From positions 4,864-10,288 of the forward strand of contig MGDB01000035.1 in NCBI GenBank assembly GCA_001790645.1: a stretch of DNA of 5,425 nucleotides. Reading direction: 5' to 3'. The notes under the pieces were generated by a model, which saw nothing but the letters and a program-made list of their open reading frames with translations, was not told the DNA's origin and made no database searches. Shown here in pieces: positions 1-5,125 of this stretch; positions within the stretch are counted from its first letter, which is position 1, and each line of letters starts with the position of its first letter. The translations under genes were made by a program, and so were the position numbers. This DNA is from Candidatus Schekmanbacteria bacterium GWA2_38_11. Its GTDB lineage: Bacteria > Schekmanbacteria > GWA2-38-11.

Positions 1-390
1 TTTGTGAGCGACTCTGCGGGATTGCCCCTGTCATCAAAGCTTGTATTCCCCATGGTCTTTGCTAATTTTGATAAGTTCGTCTCCTCCTGCGAGAAGCTTT
101 CAAAGATTGACGCAGATATAGTCTGCTTTGGTCATTTCTTAGCCCTCACCGGGAAAGATGCAAAGGGAGTATTTTTAAAAATCCTTGATGAAACAATCAG
201 GATGAAAGAACTTATCTTAGAAAAATTTGCCGGGGTTAAGGATATCGATGCTGTAATAACGGCGATGGGAAAAAGATATAATAAAGGATATATAAAGCAG
301 CTTACTCAGGTATTCTTCGAAGGGTCAGCAAGGGCAATCATAAAGATTATTCTTCAGCAGAGCAGGGAAGAAGAAGATACGGTTCTCTGA
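1..390 (+). CDS. MBL-fold metallo-hydrolase, C-terminal part (5' end outside window)
   Basis: This is the last 129 codons of a gene whose start lies before the window; it ends at TGA 388-390. The frame is open from base 1, so the GTG at base 4 is read here as an internal Val, not a start. The first residues FVSDSAG match the place where metallo-beta-lactamase-fold hydrolases carry the metal-bridging Asp (commonly G-D-S/A-x-G). About 40 residues on, in the sequence CFGHF, His (bases 133-135) fits the last metal-binding His of the fold. The spacing, the short helical stretch between them (EKLSKIDAD) and the 'ALTGKDAKGVFLKILDETIRMKELI' -type helix after the His agree with stand-alone MBL hydrolases of the glyoxalase II/RNase Z superfamily. 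The helical tail of about 80 residues is charged and ends in Glu-rich sequence. Substrate cannot be told from this fragment, and the HxHxDH motif is outside the window. It converges on the minus-strand genes. Confidence 0.72.
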   Translation, partial: FVSDSAGLPLSSKLVFPMVFANFDKFVSSCEKLSKIDADIVCFGHFLALTGKDAKGVFLKILDETIRMKELILEKFAGVKDIDAVITAMGKRYNKGYIKQLTQVFFEGSARAIIKIILQQSREEEDTVL

Positions 391-402
391 GAGAGAAGCA
401 AG

Positions 403-440
403 TCAATTTCAAATGACAAATATTTGATATTTGGGACTTG
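403..440 (+). repeat. Short dispersed repeat, copy 1 with inverted partner
   Basis: CAAATGACAAA at 410-420 is shared exactly with 3104-3114. Directly after it, the 20 bases 421-440 match the reverse complement of 2974-2993 at 16 of 20 positions (shared ATTTGA..TTTGGGA.TTG). The segment is thus built of the same unit in both directions. It lies between the hydrolase stop and the palindromic element. Confidence 0.35.
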
Positions 441-455
441 GTGCTTAAGTGAGAT

Positions 456-524
456 GCGGGGTTAGAAAACCCCGCCTATCCCTGCCTGCGGCAAGCAGGG
501 ATAGGTGGGACATTCTTGTCCCGC
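456..524. repeat. Compact three-hairpin palindromic element (REP/MITE-like) between convergent genes
   Basis: The 69 bp are almost wholly palindromic. Hairpin A: GCGGGGTT 456-463 pairs with AACCCCGC 468-475 over an AGAA loop. Hairpin B: CCTATCCCTGC 475-485 pairs perfectly with GCAGGGATAGG 495-505 over a nine-base loop. Hairpin C: GGGAC 507-511 pairs with GTCCC 518-522 over ATTCTT. The ends also match each other: GCGGG 456-460 is the inverse of CCCGC 520-524, so a whole-element fold is an alternative. It is much more GC-rich than its surroundings and sits in the gap between two genes that point at each other. There is no U-run after any hairpin on either strand, so it is not a classic intrinsic terminator, though such a structure could still stop or stabilise transcripts. 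I infer a dispersed REP- or MITE-like intergenic repeat; only one copy is visible here. Confidence 0.7.
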
Positions 525-545
525 TGATTTTCTTACAGCCTATAA

Positions 546-1610
546 CTAACTTTTAAGCTCTGGCTCCTTCCCACTTTCCCTTATATCCTTAAAAGTTAAA
601 TTCTCCTTCCACAAAAAAAACATACCGATTGCAATTGTAAATATCATATTCAATGCCCACAAAGTTATTGCATAGCTTTTGGAGTTTGAAATATCGGTTA
701 CATTCATAATCTTTAAGGCTATTTCAATAGACACCTGGTAAACACCTATAAAACCAGGTGAGGATGGAATGGCTACTCCCAAAGCATTAATCACTATAAT
801 GAGAAAACCTGAAGATAATGGAAGTTTTATACCAAAGGCCGGAAGCATGACATAAGTAGACATAGCCAGAACTATCCATAGGGATATTGATAAAAGAGCA
901 GCTACTGTTAAGTTTTTAAAATTACTTAATATCCCTAAGCCATCAATAAATGACTCTACGAATTTTATTAATCTATTTCCTAACGCCTCAGGGAAAACTG
1001 AGAATATTTTCTTAATTATTCTTAAAACTTGTCCTGTCTTTTCCTTTAGCAAAATTAAAAAAATTATAAGAAGTAAGGTCATGACTGCGATTCCTATTCC
1101 AGCAGCCCTCAAACTTTTTCCAATACCTGCTTCAAAATCTGAAGGGAAATGGAAAAAAATTAAAATCAAACCTGAAAATAGAAGTAGGGTAACCATATCA
1201 AACACTCTTTCGACTACTATAGTAGCGAAAGATGCGCTCTTGCTGACCTTTTCTTTCATTCCTATCAAAACAGGCCTTACTACTTCCCCAGCTCTTGCCG
1301 GGAAAATGCAGTTTCCCATAAATCCTATAAAAGTAACTGAGAGAAGGCTTGAAAAAGATATCTTTTTTATTGGCTCCATAAAATATCTCCACCTTGCAGC
1401 CCTTATGGCGAAAACCAACATATAAAGTATATAATATGGCAGAATATAAAAATAGTTGGCACTGCCCATTGCTTTGCCAACTTCTCCAAAATCAACTCCG
1501 GGATAAGCAACTTTCTTCCCCTGGAAATTAAAATTTAACCCGAAGAGAAAAAGGTACAGGAATAAGAAGCTAACGAGGATACCTACCCAAAAAAAAGCCT
1601 TCTTTTTCAA
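546..1610 (-). CDS. YbhN/AglD-type flippase-like integral membrane protein (lysylphosphatidylglycerol synthase TM region family)
   Basis: 354 residues, close to the usual length for the COG0392/UPF0104 family. Several hydrophobic spans are visible: about 7-26, 52-70, 86-104, 136-154, 171-188, 234-256, 266-290 and 313-333. Family hallmarks are present in order: RWR (73-75) after the second span; FPARAGEVVRP (103-113), the conserved 'lP.raGE..R' signature; ERVFD (134-138); and IPSSPGFIGVYQ (281-292), the conserved 'P.sPG..G..e' loop. The C-terminus is short and charged. The family includes the membrane half of MprF, AglD-like proteins and hopanoid/glycan-lipid transport proteins, so a role in lipid or lipid-linked sugar movement is family knowledge, not shown here. 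There is no soluble LPG-synthase domain, so it is not a full MprF. The start is TTG at 1610, chosen because AGGAGGAG lies ten bases upstream and the first Met inside is far into the protein. It is the last gene of the panD-ribF unit and is six bases after ribF. Confidence 0.85.
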   Translation of the reverse strand: MKKKAFFWVGILVSFLFLYLFLFGLNFNFQGKKVAYPGVDFGEVGKAMGSANYFYILPYYILYMLVFAIRAARWRYFMEPIKKISFSSLLSVTFIGFMGNCIFPARAGEVVRPVLIGMKEKVSKSASFATIVVERVFDMVTLLLFSGLILIFFHFPSDFEAGIGKSLRAAGIGIAVMTLLLIIFLILLKEKTGQVLRIIKKIFSVFPEALGNRLIKFVESFIDGLGILSNFKNLTVAALLSISLWIVLAMSTYVMLPAFGIKLPLSSGFLIIVINALGVAIPSSPGFIGVYQVSIEIALKIMNVTDISNSKSYAITLWALNMIFTIAIGMFFLWKENLTFKDIRESGKEPELKS

Positions 1611-1616
1611 AATTAC

Positions 1617-2549
1617 CTAACTCCTCCTGTTATGGAAAAAATCCCTTGCCTGCTTTAAGTCCTTTTGCATCTGGACAATCAGTTGCTCCGGGGTCTTAAA
1701 ACGGATCTCTCCTCTGATCTTTTCCTGGAAAAATACTTTCAAAAACTCTCCGTAAATATCTCTGCCAAAATCAAGTATAAAGACTTCAACATTAAGCTTA
1801 TCCTCTCCAAACGTAGGATTGGTGCCAACATTAATAAGACTTTTGTGTCTTTCCTCTCCGAACAATATCTCGCCGATATAAACGCCCTCGCTGGGAATCA
1901 GCTCATTTTGAAAATTGATATTAGCAGTTGGGAAACCAAGGCCTTTCCCTCTCCCATGTCCTTTTATAACCTCACCGCTTATGGAATAAGGCCTGCCAAG
2001 GTACACGGAAGCCTCTTTTACATTACCTTCCTTTATCAGGTTTCTTATAAGCGTACTGCTCACAGTTTTTTCTCCCACCCTAATAGGTTTGACAACTGTG
2101 ACCTTAAATCCCAGACTTTCTCCTAATCCTTTTAAAACACTTGTATCTCCCTCTCTTCCTTTCCCAAAGGCAAAATCATATCCAATAAAAAGTTCTTTAG
2201 GTCCTATTTTATCAACTACGATTTTTTTAATAAAGTCACCCGCATCCAAACTTGAAAATTCCCTGGTAAATGGGATGGAGAAAAGTATGTCTATCTGAAA
2301 AGATTCCAATATCTCTGCCTTTTCTTTAAAGTTTGTTATCAGGGAAGGACATTTTTCCGGAGCAAGTATTTTCAATGGGTGAGGGTCAAAGGTAATGGCA
2401 ATACTTGTACCTTCTATTTCTTTTGCTCTCTTGACTACTCTTTTGAAGATTTCCTGATGGCCTAAATGTACTCCATCAAAATTTCCTAAAGTCAAAATCG
2501 GGTTTTTATATTCCCTTTCTTTTTCAGGTAATCCCCGTATGATCTTCAT
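1617..2549 (-). CDS. ribF: Bifunctional riboflavin kinase / FAD synthetase
   Basis: 310 residues, the normal length for the bacterial bifunctional enzyme that phosphorylates riboflavin to FMN and then adenylylates FMN to FAD in the cytoplasm. The N-terminal nucleotidyltransferase domain (about 15-170) has LGNFDGVHLGH (21-31, the HxGH-like ATP site), FDPHP (54-58), GYDFAFGKGREGD (123-135) and SSTLIR (164-169, the (S/T)xxxIR motif). The C-terminal kinase domain (about 182-305) has GEVIKGHGRGKGLGFPTAN (192-210) with the PTAN metal/ATP site, PSEGVY (219-224), NVGTNPTF (240-247) and VEVFILDF (254-261), where Glu255 fits the catalytic base. All key residues are present, so both activities are expected. 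The ATG at 2549 has AAGGA eight bases upstream. It follows panD by 15 bases and precedes the membrane protein by six, with no promoter visible between. RibF is more often seen near truB or rpsO, so the panD neighbourhood is less common. Confidence 0.96.
   Translation of the reverse strand: MKIIRGLPEKEREYKNPILTLGNFDGVHLGHQEIFKRVVKRAKEIEGTSIAITFDPHPLKILAPEKCPSLITNFKEKAEILESFQIDILFSIPFTREFSSLDAGDFIKKIVVDKIGPKELFIGYDFAFGKGREGDTSVLKGLGESLGFKVTVVKPIRVGEKTVSSTLIRNLIKEGNVKEASVYLGRPYSISGEVIKGHGRGKGLGFPTANINFQNELIPSEGVYIGEILFGEERHKSLINVGTNPTFGEDKLNVEVFILDFGRDIYGEFLKVFFQEKIRGEIRFKTPEQLIVQMQKDLKQARDFFHNRRS
1621..1628 (-). promoter_or_regulatory. Strong Shine-Dalgarno for the TTG-started membrane protein, inside the end of ribF
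   Basis: On the minus strand these bases read AGGAGGAG, and TTG follows after ten bases. The same bases encode the last Arg-Arg-Ser of RibF, so the ribosome finishing ribF passes directly over this site. This decides the TTG start and suggests translational coupling of the two genes. Confidence 0.6.
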
Positions 2550-2564
2550 TTCCAGGATCCTTTG

Positions 2565-2912
2565 TTATAAAGGACGGTTCTTTTCATTCACGTGGATCAC
2601 CTTAGGCTGTAATTTTCTTGACTCCTCATCAGTAAAATAACCATAGGAAATTATTATCAGCAGATCCCCTTTGTGCACAAGCCTCGCTGCTGCGCCATTC
2701 AGGCATATTACCCCTGAACCACGTTCACCTTTAAAGACATAGGTATCAAACCTGTTGCCGTTATTAATATCAAGGACCTGAACCTGCTCATTAGGCAATA
2801 AGTCAGCAAGTTCCAAAAGCTCCTCATCAATAGTGATACTGCCTATATAATGGAGATTTGCCTCAGTTACTGTGGCCCGATGAATCTTTGACTTGCACAT
2901 CTTGCGAAACAT
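2565..2912 (-). CDS. panD: Aspartate 1-decarboxylase (pyruvoyl-dependent) proenzyme
   Basis: 115 residues, within the usual size of PanD, which decarboxylates L-aspartate to beta-alanine for pantothenate and CoA synthesis. The chain is expected to cut itself between Gly24 and Ser25 (HYIGSITID), turning Ser25 into the pyruvoyl group at the N-terminus of the alpha chain. The known active-site and processing residues are all in register: Lys9 and His11 ([10 protein letters not shown]), Arg54, Thr57, Tyr58 (NRFDTYVF) and Asn72 in [15 protein letters not shown] (62-76). The C-terminal QPKV and valine-rich strand are also normal. The start is ATG at 2912 with AGGAG nine bases upstream (2926-2922). 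It is the first gene of the panD-ribF-membrane protein unit; panB and panC are not in the window. The homotetrameric cytoplasmic enzyme needs no external cofactor; no PanZ-like maturation factor is seen here. Confidence 0.97.
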   Translation of the reverse strand: MFRKMCKSKIHRATVTEANLHYIGSITIDEELLELADLLPNEQVQVLDINNGNRFDTYVFKGERGSGVICLNGAAARLVHKGDLLIIISYGYFTDEESRKLQPKVIHVNEKNRPL

Positions 2913-2962
2913 ACTTTCTTACTCCTGCAGATTTTATTCCTTAAAAACCTTATACCAATAAT

Positions 2963-2990
2963 ACTATAAAGTTCAATTCCCAAAATTCAA
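2963..2990 (-). promoter_or_regulatory. Candidate sigma70-type promoter for panD-ribF unit
   Basis: On the minus strand TTGAAT (2990-2985) is followed after 16 bases by TATAGT (2968-2963), about 50 bases upstream of the panD start codon. A second overlapping pair, TTGAAC (2976-2971) and TATAAG (2954-2949), also has a 16-base spacer. AT-rich DNA yields such matches by chance, so the exact site is uncertain, but this is the best-placed pair for the operon. The -35 region overlaps one copy of the short dispersed repeat. Confidence 0.35.
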
Positions 2991-2998
2991 ATGTCAAA
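2981..2998 (+). repeat. Short dispersed repeat, copy 2
   Basis: An 18-mer, CAAAATTCAAATGTCAAA, matches 3097-3114 at 16 of 18 positions in the same orientation, and a looser copy lies at 403-420. All copies lie between genes and none lies in a confident coding region. It is preceded by AATTCCCAAA, which also occurs at 3139-3148. Confidence 0.4.
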
Positions 2999-3008
2999 TA
3001 AATATCAA

Positions 3009-3039
3009 AGAGAGCTCTGAAAATCCTTTTAAGCTCTCT
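3009..3039 (-). terminator. Hairpin upstream of panD, possible weak terminator or leader structure
   Basis: AGAGAGCT 3009-3016 pairs perfectly with AGCTCTCT 3032-3039. Inside, AAAA 3020-3023 can pair with TTTT 3027-3030 with a three-base and a one-base bulge. On the minus strand it is followed by an AT-rich stretch (TTTGATATTTATTTG), not a clean U-run. It could end transcripts from the glycosyltransferase or sit in a leader of a longer panD transcript; the sequence does not decide. Confidence 0.3.
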
Positions 3040-3042
3040 AAT

Positions 3043-3201
3043 CTATAATTCATCGCTGTAATCAAAGGTCTCTCCCATGTTTTTCAGAAACCTTATCAAA
3101 ATCCAAATGACAAAACGAGTCCAGGAATTTAGCTTTCTAATTCCCAAACTCTTTAATTCTTCCACGCGAACTAAAAGCTTTAAATTGTTTTTTGTTAACA
3201 A
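3043..3201 (-). CDS. Doubtful small ORF, 52 codons, unknown
   Basis: On the minus strand a TTG at 3201 preceded by AAGG (six-base gap) opens a frame of 52 codons ending TAG at 3043; a GTG at 3165 would give 40. The product would start LLTKNNLKLLVRVEELK, continue through a Trp/Ile-rich hydrophobic stretch (about SWTRFVIWILIRFL) and end in an acidic tail (GETFDYSDEL). That is one possible membrane segment between basic and acidic ends. I do not recognise it. Against it: its hydrophobic middle coincides with a dispersed repeat copy, and AT-rich gaps often hold frames this long. It may also be the decayed remnant of a longer gene. Confidence 0.2.
   Translation of the reverse strand: MLTKNNLKLLVRVEELKSLGIRKLNSWTRFVIWILIRFLKNMGETFDYSDEL
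3097..3114 (+). repeat. Short dispersed repeat, copy 3
   Basis: CAAAATCCAAATGACAAA differs from the copy at 2981-2998 at two of 18 positions. The same core CAAATGACAAA occurs exactly at 410-420, on the other side of the window. This copy lies inside the doubtful small ORF at 3043-3201. Confidence 0.4.
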
Positions 3202-3220
3202 ATAACGCCTTGTATGTCAA
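3199..3220 (-). promoter_or_regulatory. Weak candidate promoter with perfect -35 box
   Basis: TTGACA on the minus strand (3220-3215) is a perfect -35 match, but the hexamer after a 17-base spacer is TAACAA (about 3197-3192), a poor -10. The -35 lies inside a CCTTG/CAAGG hairpin, and an A/T-only tract lies some 20 bases upstream. If used it would give panD a leader of roughly 270 bases. Confidence 0.2.
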
Positions 3221-3309
3221 GGTTTTCCCAGTAATTTTCGTTAAAAAAAATTTAATTTTTTAAAGCAAAACAAAATATTCGTGGTTTAAAGAAAAATCAC
3301 GTATGAAAA

Positions 3310-5124
3310 CTATGGGTTCTTTATCCTGAAAATTGAATAGTTATTATCATTGTAAAGCAAAGAAAGTTTTGTTCTAAAAAAGCTGTTTATAAGACGGAGT
3401 TTTTCGGTTTTAAAATTATCTTGCAGAAATCGTAAGAAAAGCGAGTTTTTTATAAAAAGGTGAGTTATCCCGAGGGCTTTAAATCTTTCCATTAATTCAT
3501 CATCGTTCCGGGATTCTTCAACAAACATTGCCAGGAGCGATCCATCCCTGCTGCCAAAATAGGATTCCCTTTCCCAGTAATAACCTCTGTCCCCTGTAAA
3601 AATAAGCATTACCTTTGCAACCGCAGGAAGAGAATTATTTGCAAAATTTATTGCCGGGTAGTCGGGTAGTAACCTTAAAAGGTATTCTTTCCGTGTTTCT
3701 TTTCCGAGTAGATACGGCAATGGGTTATCCTTTTGGTAGAGGCCAATGGTATAAGCAATATTAAATGTAAAAAGCAGAATAGAAAATATGATCGTTATAG
3801 TTTTAAATTGCCTTGTTTCAAAACCGTTTTTTATACCCCAAATCATAATGATTATTAAGGCTGGAATTATAGGCAGCAAATAACGTGAAGCAAGATGAGC
3901 CGTAAAAAAGGTTATATAAAAAAAAATGATAGAGAAAATTGCCAGGTATTTTACTTCCATTTTTGGTCTCTTCAGAAAAGCAAATATCAGGAATAAGAGA
4001 AAGCAAGGGTTTAAAACTCCATCGAAATGCTGCGGGTTGTCATCCTCGCCTTCAATGAAAATTCTTAGAGGAATAAGGAGAATACTTATAGCGCCTTCGT
4101 TATAGAGTAAGTGCCTTTTTTGCAGAGGATAAATCCCTCCTGATATATACCCGGTATTGCTGCTTTCTATCCCCTCGTGCACCTTATACCACCCGTATAA
4201 CGGATATAATGGATTTCCTGCCCAGAGATAGTTTCTGATTAACCACGGAGAGATGATTAGAAAGATTATAAGAAGAAATATTGCTCCATGCTTTAAAGCC
4301 TCAGCTTCTCTTTTTGTATCTTTGCTATAAAAGTATAAGACTGCAAAAAAGAAAAGTATTAATACGGGGATAGCAGATGGTTTGGAGCTTAAGGCAAAGC
4401 CGGTTGATATAGCCGAATAGAAAAGCCACTTTTTCTTAAAGCCTTCTTGCCGCCATTTAAGAACCCCTATTAAAGCTAAGGTTGAATAAAAATTCATTCC
4501 GAGATCTGTATAGGCAGACCTTGCAAGGTTTACTACAAGAGGGGTGGAAAAATAGAGAAGAAAACCCAAGAGGGCGTATTTTTTTCCTGTTAAGGGGAAA
4601 AGATACAAATAGAGTGCTGCTCCTGTAAGGACTGCAAAAATTAAATGGATAATCTTTGGCATAATGTCATTGCCGAGAGATAAAGGAATCAGGTAAAGGA
4701 GGTCTATATTCATTGGGAAATAGGAAAAACTCATAAAGGGGATTTCAAATATTTTTCCCTTCTCAAGGTAGAGCTTCGGGATGGCAAGGTGGTGAATGAG
4801 CTCATCTCTTGAGGTTGGAGGAGTTAGAACAAGAGGGAGAATGGCAAAAATAAAGGTTAATAATATCAAATATAGTCCAAGGCACTGCCAATTAGTATTG
4901 TGTAGGGGTGTGGAAGAAGTACTCTTAAAGGTTTCAGTCTTTGTGCATTTTTGCGACGACTTTCTTGAGAGAAATGGAGAGAGGGTAACATAAAATATGG
5001 CAACCAATCCGAGGATAGTTAAAAAAATTATATATGGAATAGAAAATGTCTTGAAACTGCCGAGCAGAAAAATGAGAACACTCAGACTTCCAAGGATAAA
5101 ACTTATTTTATAAATAATATCCAT
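3310..5124 (-). CDS. Multi-pass membrane glycosyltransferase, GT39/ArnT-like (polyprenyl-phosphate-sugar dependent), substrate unknown
   Basis: 604 residues with about a dozen hydrophobic spans followed by a soluble tail, the layout of GT-C enzymes that move a sugar from a polyprenyl phosphate carrier on the outer face of the inner membrane. The hallmark is the acidic pair Asp107-Glu108 in TSRDELIHHLAIPKLYLEKG, just after a membrane span at 81-101, the position of the catalytic/metal loop in ArnT and PMT proteins. Further family-like pieces are FSYFPMNIDLLYLIPL (133-148), SAYTDLGMNFY (203-213), ISPWLIRNYLWAGNPLYPLY (291-310) and SRYLLPIIPAL (413-423). The C-terminal part (about 470-604) has GDRGYYWER and ALGITHLFI, then a closing strand (YSIFRI) as in many such proteins. 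Unusual are two extra spans (about 7-24 and 29-50) plus a Ser/Thr/Lys-rich linker (52-80) before the DE-loop span. The acceptor (lipid A, protein or other glycan) cannot be told. ATG 5124 follows the lspA stop by one base; its AAGG site is in a hairpin. Confidence 0.8.
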   Translation of the reverse strand: MDIIYKISFILGSLSVLIFLLGSFKTFSIPYIIFLTILGLVAIFYVTLSPFLSRKSSQKCTKTETFKSTSSTPLHNTNWQCLGLYLILLTFIFAILPLVLTPPTSRDELIHHLAIPKLYLEKGKIFEIPFMSFSYFPMNIDLLYLIPLSLGNDIMPKIIHLIFAVLTGAALYLYLFPLTGKKYALLGFLLYFSTPLVVNLARSAYTDLGMNFYSTLALIGVLKWRQEGFKKKWLFYSAISTGFALSSKPSAIPVLILFFFAVLYFYSKDTKREAEALKHGAIFLLIIFLIISPWLIRNYLWAGNPLYPLYGWYKVHEGIESSNTGYISGGIYPLQKRHLLYNEGAISILLIPLRIFIEGEDDNPQHFDGVLNPCFLLFLIFAFLKRPKMEVKYLAIFSIIFFYITFFTAHLASRYLLPIIPALIIIMIWGIKNGFETRQFKTITIIFSILLFTFNIAYTIGLYQKDNPLPYLLGKETRKEYLLRLLPDYPAINFANNSLPAVAKVMLIFTGDRGYYWERESYFGSRDGSLLAMFVEESRNDDELMERFKALGITHLFIKNSLFLRFLQDNFKTEKLRLINSFFRTKLSLLYNDNNYSIFRIKNP

Positions 5125-5125
5125 T

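Larger units (their letters stand above)
2913..3309. other. Intergenic region of about 400 bp between glycosyltransferase and panD
   Basis: No confident gene lies here. Reading the minus strand from 3309 it holds: an A/T-only inverted repeat (TTAAAAAA and TTTTTTAA, 3241-3248 with 3256-3263); a small CCTTG/CAAGG hairpin (3208-3212 with 3218-3222) that contains a perfect TTGACA; a doubtful 52-codon ORF (3201-3043); a hairpin at 3009-3039; two copies of a dispersed repeat; and the likely panD promoter and ribosome binding site. It separates lspA plus glycosyltransferase from the cofactor genes and probably contains a transcript end and a new start. Confidence 0.6.

Noticed and set aside
4..390. 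GTG at base 4 as the start of a complete 128-residue protein
   Set aside because: The preceding codon is open and the sequence at base 4 is in the middle of the MBL Asp motif; the gene starts before the window.
456..524. CRISPR-like or tRNA-like structure in the triple hairpin
   Set aside because: There are no repeated units separated by spacers, and the arms do not match a tRNA cloverleaf (no T-loop sequence, no acceptor CCA context).
1081..1425. Plus-strand frame of 114 codons opposite the YbhN-type gene
   Set aside because: Antisense to a confident membrane protein, no ribosome binding site, composition typical of a reverse reading of hydrophobic codons.
546..1610. Full MprF lysylphosphatidylglycerol synthase
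   Set aside because: Only the membrane region is present; the soluble aminoacyl-transfer domain is absent at 354 residues.
1665..2126. Plus-strand frame of 153 codons opposite ribF
   Set aside because: Fully antisense to ribF with all RibF motifs intact on the other strand; no recognisable protein features.
3241..3263. A/T-only inverted repeat as an intrinsic terminator of the glycosyltransferase gene
   Set aside because: The stem has no G-C pairs, so it would be too weak; A/T tracts of this kind arise easily in AT-rich gaps.
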